Positions 25,811-35,935 of a stretch of 53,243 nucleotides of DNA are shown here, in pieces. Position 1 is the stretch's first letter, and each line of letters starts with the position of its first letter. The position numbers and the translations under genes are program-made. This stretch comes from Endobacter medicaginis (GTDB taxonomy: Bacteria; Pseudomonadota; Alphaproteobacteria; Acetobacterales; Acetobacteraceae): assembly GCF_014192375.1 (NCBI RefSeq), contig NZ_JACHXV010000014.1, forward strand, positions 1-53,243, read 5' to 3'. A model generated the notes under the pieces. The model saw nothing but the letters and a program-made list of their open reading frames with translations. It was not told the origin of the DNA and did no database searches.

Positions 25811-26716
25811 TCACGGTTCAGCCATGAACAGATCCCCCGCGGCCATGACGCTGTCGCGCAGCGTCTCGCACACGCGCTGCACGCGCGGATTGTCGGCGTC
25901 GTCCTCCGAGACCGACATCCAGTAGCTGCGCACCAGCGCCACCTCGCCGCCCAGCACCGCGACCAGCCCCTCACCTGCCGCCTGCGCCACGAAGACCGGC
26001 AGCACGCCCAGACACAGCCCGGCGCGGATCGCGGCGAGCTGTGCGCCGAGCGAGGAATTCTGCAGCCGCGCCGAGATGGCACCCCCGGCGAGATCGCCGA
26101 GATAGTCGAGCCCGCGCGTGAACACGAGATCCTCGATATAGCCGGTAAACAGATGCGCACGCAGGTCCGCCTCGTCGCGGATCGGCGGATGGCGGTCGAG
26201 ATAGGCCGGCGCCCCATACAGTGCCAGCCGGTAGTCGGTCAGCTTCTCGGAGCGGAACCGCGCACCCGACGCCGGCGACAGCGTCACCGTGATGTCCGCC
26301 TCGCGGCGCGACAGGGCGACGAGCTGCTGGATGGTCAGCCACTCCAGCACCAGACCGGGATTGGCGGCGAGCAGCCCGCCGATCCGCGGCGCCATGAAGA
26401 AATTGCCGAATCCCTCCAGCGTGCTCAGCCGCACCGTGCCGCCGACCGCGTCGCTGCCGGCATGGGCCTCCACCCGCGCCGCCTCGCGCTCCATCGCATC
26501 GGCGATCGCCAGCAGCCGCCGCCCCTGCCGGGTCAGGCTGTAGCCGCGCTGATGGCGCTCGAACAGCTTGCGCCCGAGCGAGTGTTCGAGTGCGGCGATC
26601 CGTCGCCCCACCGTCGCATGATCCGCCCCCAGCCGGCGCGCAGCACCCGAAAGCGTGCCGGTGCGCGCCACCTCGTGGAAATACTGCAGGTTCGACCAGT
26701 CCAGCCCGTGCGCCAT
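25811..26716 (-). CDS. LysR-type transcriptional regulator
   Basis: About 301 residues. The N-terminal winged helix reads LDWSNLQYFHEVARTGTLSG, then AARRLGADHATVGRRIAALE. The effector-binding domain starts near residue 95 (VRLSTLEGFGNFFMAPRIGG). The start at 26716 (MAHGLDWSNLQ) fits the family; ATG 26743 and 26842 are in frame but would run through the operator-like repeat. It diverges from the iron alcohol dehydrogenase operon, the classic arrangement for a LysR activator and its target. The DNA-binding segment with DHATVGRRI belongs to the subgroup with a His after Asp rather than the more common PSAVS. Confidence 0.92.
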   Translation of the reverse strand: MAHGLDWSNLQYFHEVARTGTLSGAARRLGADHATVGRRIAALEHSLGRKLFERHQRGYSLTRQGRRLLAIADAMEREAARVEAHAGSDAVGGTVRLSTLEGFGNFFMAPRIGGLLAANPGLVLEWLTIQQLVALSRREADITVTLSPASGARFRSEKLTDYRLALYGAPAYLDRHPPIRDEADLRAHLFTGYIEDLVFTRGLDYLGDLAGGAISARLQNSSLGAQLAAIRAGLCLGVLPVFVAQAAGEGLVAVLGGEVALVRSYWMSVSEDDADNPRVQRVCETLRDSVMAAGDLFMAEP

Positions 26717-26733
26717 GCCGTCCCACACGCCTC

Positions 26734-26755
26734 GTCTGTGCATCCGCGCACAGAC
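26734..26755. promoter_or_regulatory. 8-bp inverted repeat upstream of the lysR start
   Basis: GTCTGTGC-ATCCGC-GCACAGAC, perfect over 8 bp with a 6-base spacer, 18 bases upstream of the LysR start codon. It is well placed for autorepression or as a leader hairpin. Confidence 0.5.
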
Positions 26756-26767
26756 TATGGGAGTTCC

Positions 26768-26782
26768 TTGGGAATTTTCCAA
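26768..26782. promoter_or_regulatory. LysR box (T-N11-A) candidate
   Basis: TTGG-GAATTTT-CCAA, with T26769 and A26781 separated by 11 bases inside a dyad, as in known LysR-regulator boxes. It lies about 60 bases upstream of the alcohol dehydrogenase start in the divergent gap. Confidence 0.55.
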
Positions 26783-26840
26783 AGCCGATACGACCGGTAG
26801 CGTGCCGGCCAACAACAAACCAAGACGTCCGGGAGCTTCC

Positions 26841-28007
26841 ATGCGTCCGATCTACCTGCCGGGCTCGCTGCGAATCGGCGGCGGTGCCCTCGACCATCTC
26901 CCCAAGGCCCTCGCCCAGGCCGGGCTGCACGCGCCGTTCATCGTCACCGACCGCTTCATGGCGCAGTCCGGCGTGCTCGAACGCGTGCTGCATCTGCTGG
27001 AGGCGGACGGCATGGCGCCGCGCGTCTTCGACGGCACCGTGCCCGACCCCACCGTCGCCGCCGTGCAGGCCGGATTGAAGAAGCTCAAGGCCGGCGCGGC
27101 CGATTGCGTCATCGGCCTCGGCGGCGGCAGCCCGATCGACACCGCCAAGATGATCGCCGTGCTCGCCCGCCACGACACCTCACCGGCGGCGCTGAAATTC
27201 CCGCATGTCCAGGATGCACCCGGCCTGCCGATCGTCGCCGTGCCGACCACCGCCGGCACCGGCTCGGAAGCCACGCGCTTCACCATCATCACCGACGAGG
27301 CCACCGACGAGAAAATGCTCTGCGCCGGGCTGGCCTACCTGCCGAAGATCGCCATCGTCGACTACGAACTCACGCTGACCAAGCCGTGGCGGCTGTCGGC
27401 CGATACCGGCATCGACGCGCTCACCCACGCGATCGAGGCCTATGTGTCGAAACAGGCCAACCCGTTCTCGGATTCGCTGGCCCTGTCGGCGATGAAGCTG
27501 ATCTGGCCGAATGTCGCCACCGTCTGCCACGAACCCGCCAACCGCGCGGCGCGGGAGGCGATGATGCTCGGCGCGCTCCAGGCCGGCATGGCGTTCTCCA
27601 ACTCGTCGGTTGCCCTGGTGCACGGCATGAGCCGGCCGATCGGCGCGCATTTCCATGTCGCGCACGGCCTGTCGAACGCGATGCTGCTGCCGGCGATCAC
27701 CGCCTTCTCGATCGATGGAAACGAGGCGCGCTATGCCGACTGCGCCCGGGCGATGGGCATCGCCGAGGCCACGCACAGCGATAGCGACGCCGCCCGCGCG
27801 CTGATCGATGCACTGCGTGCGCGCAATGCCGAGCTCGAGGTGCCCACCCCGCAGAGCTACGGCATCGACGCGCAGCGCTGGTCGACGCTGCTGCCCACCA
27901 TGGCGCGCCAGGCACTGGCGTCCGGCTCGCCTGCCAACAATCCCCGCCTCGCCGAGGCCAACGAGATCGAGACCCTGTATCGCAAGGTCTTCGACGGAGC
28001 CATCTGA
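26841..28007 (+). CDS. Iron-containing alcohol dehydrogenase (group III)
   Basis: A 388-residue NAD-dependent dehydrogenase. The cofactor site is GLGGGSPIDTAK (near residue 94). The metal site comes from D-A-L-T-H-A-I-E-A-Y (Asp and His) and from GMSRPIGAHFHVAHG with two more His. The family includes enzymes for lactaldehyde, 1,3-propanediol, 4-hydroxybutyrate and other hydroxy-acids. Next to an MHS-type carboxylate symporter and a semialdehyde dehydrogenase, an omega-hydroxy-acid substrate is the best guess. The start at 26841 follows GGGAG; the longer frame to 26655 overlaps the LysR gene and is not used. Confidence 0.9.
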   Translation: MRPIYLPGSLRIGGGALDHLPKALAQAGLHAPFIVTDRFMAQSGVLERVLHLLEADGMAPRVFDGTVPDPTVAAVQAGLKKLKAGAADCVIGLGGGSPIDTAKMIAVLARHDTSPAALKFPHVQDAPGLPIVAVPTTAGTGSEATRFTIITDEATDEKMLCAGLAYLPKIAIVDYELTLTKPWRLSADTGIDALTHAIEAYVSKQANPFSDSLALSAMKLIWPNVATVCHEPANRAAREAMMLGALQAGMAFSNSSVALVHGMSRPIGAHFHVAHGLSNAMLLPAITAFSIDGNEARYADCARAMGIAEATHSDSDAARALIDALRARNAELEVPTPQSYGIDAQRWSTLLPTMARQALASGSPANNPRLAEANEIETLYRKVFDGAI

Positions 28008-28065
28008 GTTTCCAACGACAGAGCCGTCGCCAACAAGACGGCCATAGCCGGGAAAGACGTCCAGC

Positions 28066-29456
28066 ATGAGTGCGACCCTCGCAGGCCCGATCGAAATCGC
28101 GCCGACCACCACACGGGAGATGCGGTTTCTGGTGCTCGCCTCCACCGTGGGAACGGTGATCGAATGGTATGATTTCTTCATCTACGGCTCGCTCGCGACC
28201 CTGCTGGCGAAGCTGTTCTATCCCGCCGGCAACACCACCGCGGCGATGCTGCTGACCGCGGCCGGTTTCGCGGTCGGCTTCGTCGTGCGCCCGCTCGGCG
28301 CGCTGATCTTCGGCCATGTCGGCGACCGGCTCGGCCGCAAGACCACCTTCATCCTCACCCTGGTGCTGATGGGCATCGGCACCACGGCGATCGGTCTGCT
28401 GCCCACCTACCGCACCGCCGGTCTCGCCGCTCCGATCCTGCTGATCTCGATGCGCATCCTGCAGGGCATCGCACTCGGCGGCGAATATGGCGGTGCGGCC
28501 TCCTATGTTGCCGAACACGCCCCCGACGCGAGCCGCGGCCGCTGGACCAGCTATATCCAGGCGATGGCCTCCACCGGACTGCTGATGAGCCTGCTGGTGG
28601 TGATCGCCTGCCGCCTCGGCCTCGGCTCGGCCCAGTTCGAATCCTGGGGCTGGCGGCTGCCGTTCCTGCTGTCGAGCGTACTGGTCGCGCTGTCGATCGG
28701 CGTGCGCATGCGCATGGCGGAATCGCCCGCGTTCCAGGCGCTCAAGGACCGCCGCGAGATCGCCCACGCCCCGGTGCGCGAGGCCTTCGCCGAGCCCGCC
28801 AACCGGCGGCGAATCGTCGTGTTCCTGTTCGGCGTCGCCTGCGCGCAGGCCGTCACCTTCTACACCGCGCAGTTCTACGTTCTTTATTTCCTGCAAAGCG
28901 TGCTCAAGGTCGATTTCCTCACCGCCTCGCTGGCGGTGGCCGCCGGGACGTTGTGCGGCGCCCCGTTCTTCGTCGTCTTCGGCGCGTTGTCCGACCGCCT
29001 CGGCCGCCGCCCGCTGATCCTGGCCGGGATGGTCGCCGCCCTGGTGCTGCTGCTGCCGCTGTTCATGGCCATCCACGCCGCCGTCACCCCCGCCGGCGTC
29101 GATACGGTGCGCATCGCGCTGTGCGTGTTCATCGCCGTGGTCATCGCCGCCGCCATCTACGGCCCCTACGGCGCCTATCTGGTCGAGAACTTCCCCACTC
29201 GCGTGCGCTACACCTCGACCTCGGTGCCCTATCACATCGCCAACGGCGTGATCGGCGGCTTCCTGCCGCTCGCCGGCCTGTCGCTGGTCGCGCGCACCGG
29301 CAACATCTATGCCGGACTCGCATACCCGCTGGCCTTCTGCGCCATCGGCCTGGTCGTCACCGCCCTTGCCCTGCCCGAGACGGCCGGTCGCCGGCTTTCC
29401 GATTGCGGCGCCCTCAACGAAGCCCGCTCCCGTACTCCAATCGACGGAACCACACG

Positions 29457-29460
<4 letters not shown>
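28066..29460 (+). CDS. MFS transporter, metabolite:H+ symporter (MHS) type
   Basis: A 464-residue permease with twelve predicted helices. [20 protein letters not shown] at the N-terminus and [21 protein letters not shown] (loop 2-3) are characteristic of the MHS family (KgtP, ProP, ShiA, citrate and sialic acid carriers). A further conserved loop is [16 protein letters not shown]. It should import a carboxylate with protons. It lies 58 bases after the alcohol dehydrogenase, and its stop overlaps the next start (ATGA), so it is coupled to the semialdehyde dehydrogenase. Confidence 0.92.
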
Positions 29461-30977
<1,517 letters not shown>

Positions 30978-30980
30978 GCC

Positions 30981-32588
30981 TCACCAGCTTGCCTTCGGCC
31001 GCGCCCAGCGTTGCCATCGGTCTTTCGCCACACAGCGATATTCGAAGAGTGCGTCCCAGGCTTCCTGGCCCGGCGTGCAGGGTGAATCGCTGTGTGGCGG
31101 CGCCTTGCCCGCCGGATCGGACACCAGCCGCGCAGCGGTGAGATCCCCTCGCACCGTTGCCGAGCCGTCCGGCCCGATCTGCAACAAGGGTGATGCGCGG
31201 TCATAGACGCCGTGGACATCCGCGCCGTAGAACGAGAACCCGCCGGGCCCGAGCCCCGGCGAGTTGATGAAATCGGTCTCGCCACGCACGGAGGCGTTCC
31301 AGCAGGTCTTCACGCCCGACACACCCTCGACCCGCGCCGGACAGGTCCAGTTCGTCGCATTCAGCGTCACGTATCTGTAGTCGCCCGTATACCAGTTGGC
31401 GTAGGCGATCACGGTGTCGTTGAAATCATAGCCATGCGCCACCCAGCAGGAATTGTCGTGCACCACCACCATCGACGGAGTGCCGGACGGCGGTGCGTGG
31501 ATGCGCATGCAGTGCGGCTGCCGCACCGCGATACCTTCGATGATGTTGTGCGACACGTCCCCGGTCGAGAGATAGGCGACGATCAGGTCGCTCGATGTCG
31601 CGCCGACATGGTTCATCTGCGCGCCCTGGATGGTGACCCCTCCTGCGAAATCCGAAGGATCGTCTGCACCTCCGGGAGAAATCGAAATCGCGCTCCATCC
31701 GGGCGCGGTCGGCTCCCAGCTGCTCGAATCGAACGTGTCGCCGATGAACTGCAGGTTCGACCATCGATCGAACCGGATGCCGCCCTGTGACGCCTCGAAG
31801 TAGCTCTGGTTGATCTGGACACCCTCGCCGTTGACCGGATTGTCGGTCTTCACGCCCCAATGCCCCTCGAGCACTTTCGAGCTGACGATCCCGATTCCCT
31901 GCACGAAGCCGACCAGATGCCAGCCGGTGCCGCCGACGACGGTGACGTTGCGGAAATCGTTGTTCGCCGAGGCGCGGCTGCCGGACGTGCCCTCGACATG
32001 GAAGGCTTCGGCGGTATTGACCTTCGCATACTCGTTGACGACCACGTTCTCGCTGCGCGAGTCACCGACATCGTAAAGTCCGACCGCCATCGCCATGTTG
32101 TTGATGTTGAGGTCGCGGATCACCGGCGCGTGGATCACCTCGGCCGACACACGCGAATTGTCGAACCTGATCGCCGTTCCCGAAGGTGGACCCGGCCTGC
32201 GGTTGGTCAGCGTCATCGCCGCCAGGGTGATCGCCACAGCCTGCGGCTGCGCCGCCTGGGCGACGAAACCGAACAGGTCGTTGCCATCGGTCAGGATGGT
32301 GCCCCCATGTCCGTCGACGGTGAACGCGCGCAGCGCATGCGCCCGGTTCGTCAATTCGAGCCGCCGGCGCACCACGCAGGTGCCATGGAACGCCAGCGTG
32401 CCGCCCGCGCCCGCCACCGCGTCGAGCGCCTTCTGGAAGGCCGCCGAATCGTCGCTCACCCCGTCGCAGGCCGCACCCAAATCCTGCACGGCCACCACCC
32501 CGGCCGCGCTCATGCGCGTCTGCGCCTCGCCGCCGGACACCCCGGCCAGGACCATTCCCAGCAACACCACCGACCGCCTGATCGACAT
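30981..32588 (-). CDS. Exported right-handed beta-helix protein (pectate lyase-3/tailspike type)
   Basis: About 535 residues with signal peptide (MSIRRSVVLLGMVLAGVSGG). VAVQDLGAACDGVSDDSAAF at the mature N-terminus is the entry motif of pectate-lyase-3/glycosyl hydrolase 28-like beta-helices. It is followed by Asn/Gly/Asp-rich coils typical of stacked turns (DLNINNMAMAVGLYDVGDSR, VQINQSYFEASQGGIRFDRW). There is a Cys-containing C-terminal part after about residue 430. It may bind or cleave a polysaccharide outside the cytoplasm; no catalytic set is certain. The start at 32588 follows GGGTGGGA. Confidence 0.75.
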   Translation of the reverse strand: MSIRRSVVLLGMVLAGVSGGEAQTRMSAAGVVAVQDLGAACDGVSDDSAAFQKALDAVAGAGGTLAFHGTCVVRRRLELTNRAHALRAFTVDGHGGTILTDGNDLFGFVAQAAQPQAVAITLAAMTLTNRRPGPPSGTAIRFDNSRVSAEVIHAPVIRDLNINNMAMAVGLYDVGDSRSENVVVNEYAKVNTAEAFHVEGTSGSRASANNDFRNVTVVGGTGWHLVGFVQGIGIVSSKVLEGHWGVKTDNPVNGEGVQINQSYFEASQGGIRFDRWSNLQFIGDTFDSSSWEPTAPGWSAISISPGGADDPSDFAGGVTIQGAQMNHVGATSSDLIVAYLSTGDVSHNIIEGIAVRQPHCMRIHAPPSGTPSMVVVHDNSCWVAHGYDFNDTVIAYANWYTGDYRYVTLNATNWTCPARVEGVSGVKTCWNASVRGETDFINSPGLGPGGFSFYGADVHGVYDRASPLLQIGPDGSATVRGDLTAARLVSDPAGKAPPHSDSPCTPGQEAWDALFEYRCVAKDRWQRWARPKASW

Positions 32589-32658
32589 CGTCCCACCCCT
32601 CCAGCGCCCCGTCATATCGAACCCGCAACGCCCATCCGGATTGTCCAGCCGGCGTTCA

Positions 32659-32687
32659 TTGTTCACTCACACATTCGGGGCCATACT
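32659..32687 (+). promoter_or_regulatory. Predicted sigma-70 promoter of the ctpA cluster
   Basis: TTGTTC (32659-32664) and CATACT (32682-32687) lie 17 bases apart, about 75 bases before the ctpA start. Confidence 0.4.
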
Positions 32688-32761
32688 GCCCGTCATCCAG
32701 GCCGGACTCGCGCCTGCGAAGCCGAACCGTTGCCGCCTTGCGTTGAGGGACCCGCCTGCCG

Positions 32762-34291
32762 ATGAAGTTTCGCTCCAGTCTGCTGCTCGGTGCCGCCTTC
32801 GCCGGCGGCCTTGCCGCGGCTCCGGCCGCCGGATGGCTCCTCGACCACCATGGCCTGCCGCACGCGATCTCGACCGCGCTCGCCCAGGCCGCCGGCGGGG
32901 AGAATCCGGCCAGTTCCATCGCCGATACCCATCGCGCGCTCGGCCTGTTCGGCGACGTGTTCGAACGTGTCCGCGCCGATTATGTCGAGCCGGTCTCCGA
33001 CGGCAAGCTGATCGAGAACTCGCTCGACGGCATGCTCAGCGGGCTCGATCCGCACAGCTCCTACATGAACCCCAAGCAATATGCCGACATGCAGGTGCAG
33101 ACCAAGGGCGAGTTCGGCGGCCTCGGCATCGAGGTCATCGGCGACCAGGGGCTGATCCGCGTCGTCTCGCCGGTCGACGGAACGCCCGCGGCCCGCGCCG
33201 GCATGAAGCCCGGCGACCTGATCCTCGCCGTGGACGGCAAGTCGCTCGACGGCATGTCGTCCGACGAGGCGATCGCGAAGATGCGCGGTGCGCCCGGCAC
33301 CAAGGTGACCCTCACCGTCAAGCGCAAGGGCATCGACAAGCCGCTCAGCGTCACCATGACGCGCGAGATCGTCCATATCCAGGTCGTGCGCTCCGACCTC
33401 TATGGCAAGGTGGGCTATATCCGCGTCTCCAGCTTCAACGAGGAGACCGACGGCGCCCTGCGCGCCGCGTACGACAAGCTGAAGAAACAGGCCGGCGGCA
33501 AGCTGTCGGCGCTGATCCTCGACCTGCGCAACAACCCCGGCGGCCTGCTGGACCAGGCGATCGACGTCTGCGACGACTTCATCGCCTCCGGCGAGGTCGT
33601 TTCCACCCGCGCCCGCCACAAGGAGGACAGCCAGCGCTGGGATGCCCGCGGCGACGACATCACCGGCGGCCTGCCGGTGGTGGTGATGATCAATGGCGGC
33701 TCGGCCTCGGCGTCCGAGATCGTCGCCGGCGCGCTTCAGGACCATCGCCGCGCCGTGCTGCTCGGCGAGACCAGCTTCGGCAAGGGCTCGGTGCAGACGC
33801 TGATCCCGGTTCCCGGCGGCGGTGCGATCCGGCTGACCACGGCGCGCTACTACACCCCCTCGGGCCGCTCGATCCAGGGCCTCGGCATCACCCCCGACGT
33901 GCTGGTGCGCGAGACCGACGATCCGCCGGACCACCTCTTCCCCGACCGCGAGGCCGATCTCGCCCATGCGCTGAAGAATCAGGGCGGCACCACGCCGAAG
34001 CTGCCTCCGCGCACCGACCTGCCGGCGATGGCCGCCTCGATCCCCAAGGTGCCGCCCAAGACCTGGCCGGCCTTCGACCTGTTCAAGCCGGCAACCGACT
34101 TCCAGCTCCAGCAGGCGATCAAGCTGGCCGATGCGATGTCGGCCGATCCCACCTCGCGCGAGACCGCTCAGCGCGCCGCGACCGCTGCCCCCGACGCCGC
34201 CGTGCCGGCCGCCACGGTTCCCGCCCCCGTGAAGCCCGACAGCGGCGCCGCGCCCCACAACGCCACCCCGGTCAACCCCGCACCGAAATGA
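32762..34291 (+). CDS. ctpA: Carboxy-terminal processing protease, S41 family
   Basis: A 509-residue periplasmic protease with an N-terminal signal or anchor (SSLLLGAAFAGGLAAAPAA). A PDZ domain lies at about 115-200 (FGGLGIEVIGDQGLIRVVSP, MKPGDLILAVDG). The catalytic domain has DLRNNPGGLLDQAI, the Ser in NGGSASASEIVAGAL and the Lys in SFGKGSVQT, a Ser/Lys dyad. The Pro/Ala-rich tail (about 450-509) is disordered. The order ctpA - divergent polysaccharide deacetylase - rppH is conserved in alphaproteobacteria; here the usual upstream envC-like gene is absent. Confidence 0.95.
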   Translation: MKFRSSLLLGAAFAGGLAAAPAAGWLLDHHGLPHAISTALAQAAGGENPASSIADTHRALGLFGDVFERVRADYVEPVSDGKLIENSLDGMLSGLDPHSSYMNPKQYADMQVQTKGEFGGLGIEVIGDQGLIRVVSPVDGTPAARAGMKPGDLILAVDGKSLDGMSSDEAIAKMRGAPGTKVTLTVKRKGIDKPLSVTMTREIVHIQVVRSDLYGKVGYIRVSSFNEETDGALRAAYDKLKKQAGGKLSALILDLRNNPGGLLDQAIDVCDDFIASGEVVSTRARHKEDSQRWDARGDDITGGLPVVVMINGGSASASEIVAGALQDHRRAVLLGETSFGKGSVQTLIPVPGGGAIRLTTARYYTPSGRSIQGLGITPDVLVRETDDPPDHLFPDREADLAHALKNQGGTTPKLPPRTDLPAMAASIPKVPPKTWPAFDLFKPATDFQLQQAIKLADAMSADPTSRETAQRAATAAPDAAVPAATVPAPVKPDSGAAPHNATPVNPAPK

Positions 34292-34301
34292 GCCCGGCCT
34301 G

Positions 34302-35297
34302 ATGGCCGCTGCGCGCCGCCCTTCCTGGTCGCGACCAGCCATCGCACTGCTTGCCTTCTGGTGCGTGGTGCTGGCACTGGCCTGTGCGCTCGCCGCATGG
34401 GCGGTGTTGCATCGGCCCGCTCCCCCTCGTCCTGTCGCGGCGCCCGCCACCGCCGCCACCGCTCCGGTCGTGCCGCGCACCGCTCCCGCGACCGCGCCCA
34501 CGCCGCGCCCCGCGCTCTTGCCGCCGCCCTCGACTGCTGCCAATCCCCATCACTGGCCACAGGTCGCGCTGGTGCTGAGCGGCATCGGACTGGCCCGCGC
34601 ACCCAGCGAGGAGGCGATCGGGAGCCTGCCCGCTGCCATCACCCTGGCCTTCTCGCCCGATGCGCCGGACCTGCAGCCGCTCGCGGATGAGGCCGCCGCG
34701 CGCGGCCATGAGCGCCTGCTGTCGTTGCCGATGGAGCCGGAGGGCGCACCCCGCAACACCGAAGGCGCCCACGAGCTGAGCCTCGGCCGGTCGCCAGCGG
34801 CCAATGCGGCCGACCTCGCCTGGGCGCTCGGCCGCTTCACCGGCTATGACGGCCTGACCGACGCGGAATCAGGCCAGTATGGCGAGCATTTCGCCACCAC
34901 CGCCGGCTTCGCGCCGGTCGTGGCCGAGCTCGACCGGCGCCATCTCGCCTATATCAGCGCCACCACGCCGCTGGTGGCGCCGGCACGGACGCTGCATGCC
35001 GATCTCCGGCTCGACGAGGCCGATGACCCTGCCGGTATCGACGCCTGGCTGGCACACCTGGAGGCCATGGCCGAGACGCATGGCTGTGCGCTCGGCATGG
35101 TCGGGCCGCCCACCCCGCTGCTGCTCGACCGGCTGCGCCAGTGGTCCAGCGCACTGCCCGCCCGCGGCGTGCTGCTGCTGCCGGCCTCCGCGATGCTGCC
35201 CGATGGCGGCGCCCCCTGCCCCGCCCCGGGTGCGGCGCCGCCGGTCGCCGAACCGGTCGCCCCCACGCCCCCCACCGAGGCTTCGCCGCATGACTGA
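34302..35297 (+). CDS. Divergent polysaccharide deacetylase family protein (DUF610/YibQ-like)
   Basis: A 331-residue protein with one N-terminal membrane anchor (IALLAFWCVVLALACALAAW) and a Pro/Ala linker (about 35-80). The deacetylase-like domain (about 85-300) starts WPQVALVLSGIGLARAPSEE and includes ALAFSPDAPDLQPLADEAAA-like and LSLPMEPEGAPRNTEGAHEL segments. The usual NodB metal-binding motif is not evident, as in this divergent group. It probably acts on the envelope near the CtpA and murein machinery. It begins ten bases after ctpA and overlaps rppH by eight bases. Confidence 0.85.
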   Translation: MAAARRPSWSRPAIALLAFWCVVLALACALAAWAVLHRPAPPRPVAAPATAATAPVVPRTAPATAPTPRPALLPPPSTAANPHHWPQVALVLSGIGLARAPSEEAIGSLPAAITLAFSPDAPDLQPLADEAAARGHERLLSLPMEPEGAPRNTEGAHELSLGRSPAANAADLAWALGRFTGYDGLTDAESGQYGEHFATTAGFAPVVAELDRRHLAYISATTPLVAPARTLHADLRLDEADDPAGIDAWLAHLEAMAETHGCALGMVGPPTPLLLDRLRQWSSALPARGVLLLPASAMLPDGGAPCPAPGAAPPVAEPVAPTPPTEASPHD

Positions 35298-35811
35298 CGC
35301 CCCCTCGCTGCTGCCGCTGCGTCCGAATGTGGGCGCGGCCCTGTTCAACCGCCGCGGCGAGGTGTTCATCGGCCGTCGCACCGACATCAAGACACCGAAC
35401 GACGCACCCGGCATATGGTCGATGCCCCAGGGCGGCATCGACGCGGACGAGGACCCGGCCGTCGCCGTCCTGCGCGAGCTGCGTGAGGAGATCGGAACCG
35501 ACCGCGCCGAGATCCTTGGCCACCATCCCGAGTGGCTGAGCTACGAGCTGCCGCCGGAACTGATCGGCCGCGCGCTGGGCGGGCGCTTCCGCGGACAGCG
35601 ACAGCGCTGGTTCGCGCTGCGCTTCACCGGAGAAGATGCCGATATCCGCCTCGATGCCGAGGACCATCCCGAATTCGATGCCTGGCGCTGGGTGCCGCTC
35701 GCCGAACTGCCCCGGCTCGAGGTGGGGTTCAAGAAGCCGATCTACGCCGCGCTGGCGGTGTCGTTTGCCGGGTATGCGGAGAGCCTGCGGCGGGAGTCCT
35801 TCTTTTTCTGA
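35290..35811 (+). CDS. rppH: RNA pyrophosphohydrolase (Nudix)
   Basis: A 173-residue RppH. The Nudix box is G-x5-E-x7-REL-x-EE-x-G (GGIDADEDPAVAVLRELREE), preceded by NDAPGIWSMPQ, the RppH signature. QRQRWFALRFTG and FDAWRWVPLAELP follow as in the E. coli enzyme. It removes pyrophosphate from 5' ends and so triggers mRNA decay. The start overlaps the previous stop by eight bases. The last codons (SFFF) and stop come from the hairpin repeat at 35794-35931, so the native C-terminus has been replaced or extended by repeat sequence. Confidence 0.95.
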   Translation: MTDAPSLLPLRPNVGAALFNRRGEVFIGRRTDIKTPNDAPGIWSMPQGGIDADEDPAVAVLRELREEIGTDRAEILGHHPEWLSYELPPELIGRALGGRFRGQRQRWFALRFTGEDADIRLDAEDHPEFDAWRWVPLAELPRLEVGFKKPIYAALAVSFAGYAESLRRESFFF

Positions 35812-35931
35812 AGAAAGAGAAGCAAAACGACTTTCATCCGCTGTCGGGGTGGTCCGCGATCTCCCGAATACATCCGCAGCAGCCAGAAAATGCGGAAGTT
35901 TTTTGGTTCTTTTTTTCCAAAAAAGAACCCC
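35794..35931. repeat. Paired-hairpin dispersed repeat, copy 2
   Basis: About 138 bases homologous to 22631-22766 and in the same orientation. The left hairpin arm CTTCTTTTTC-TGAA-G is at 35799 onward; the right hairpin is GGTTCTTTTTT-TCC-AAAAAAGAACC at 35905-35929. It again separates convergent genes (rppH and the TonB receptor) and supplies the rppH stop codon. Confidence 0.85.
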
Positions 35932-35935
35932 CTTT

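Noticed and set aside
27697-29235. 512-residue minus-strand ORF
   Set aside because: Antisense to the MHS transporter; His/Gln/Gly-rich low complexity.
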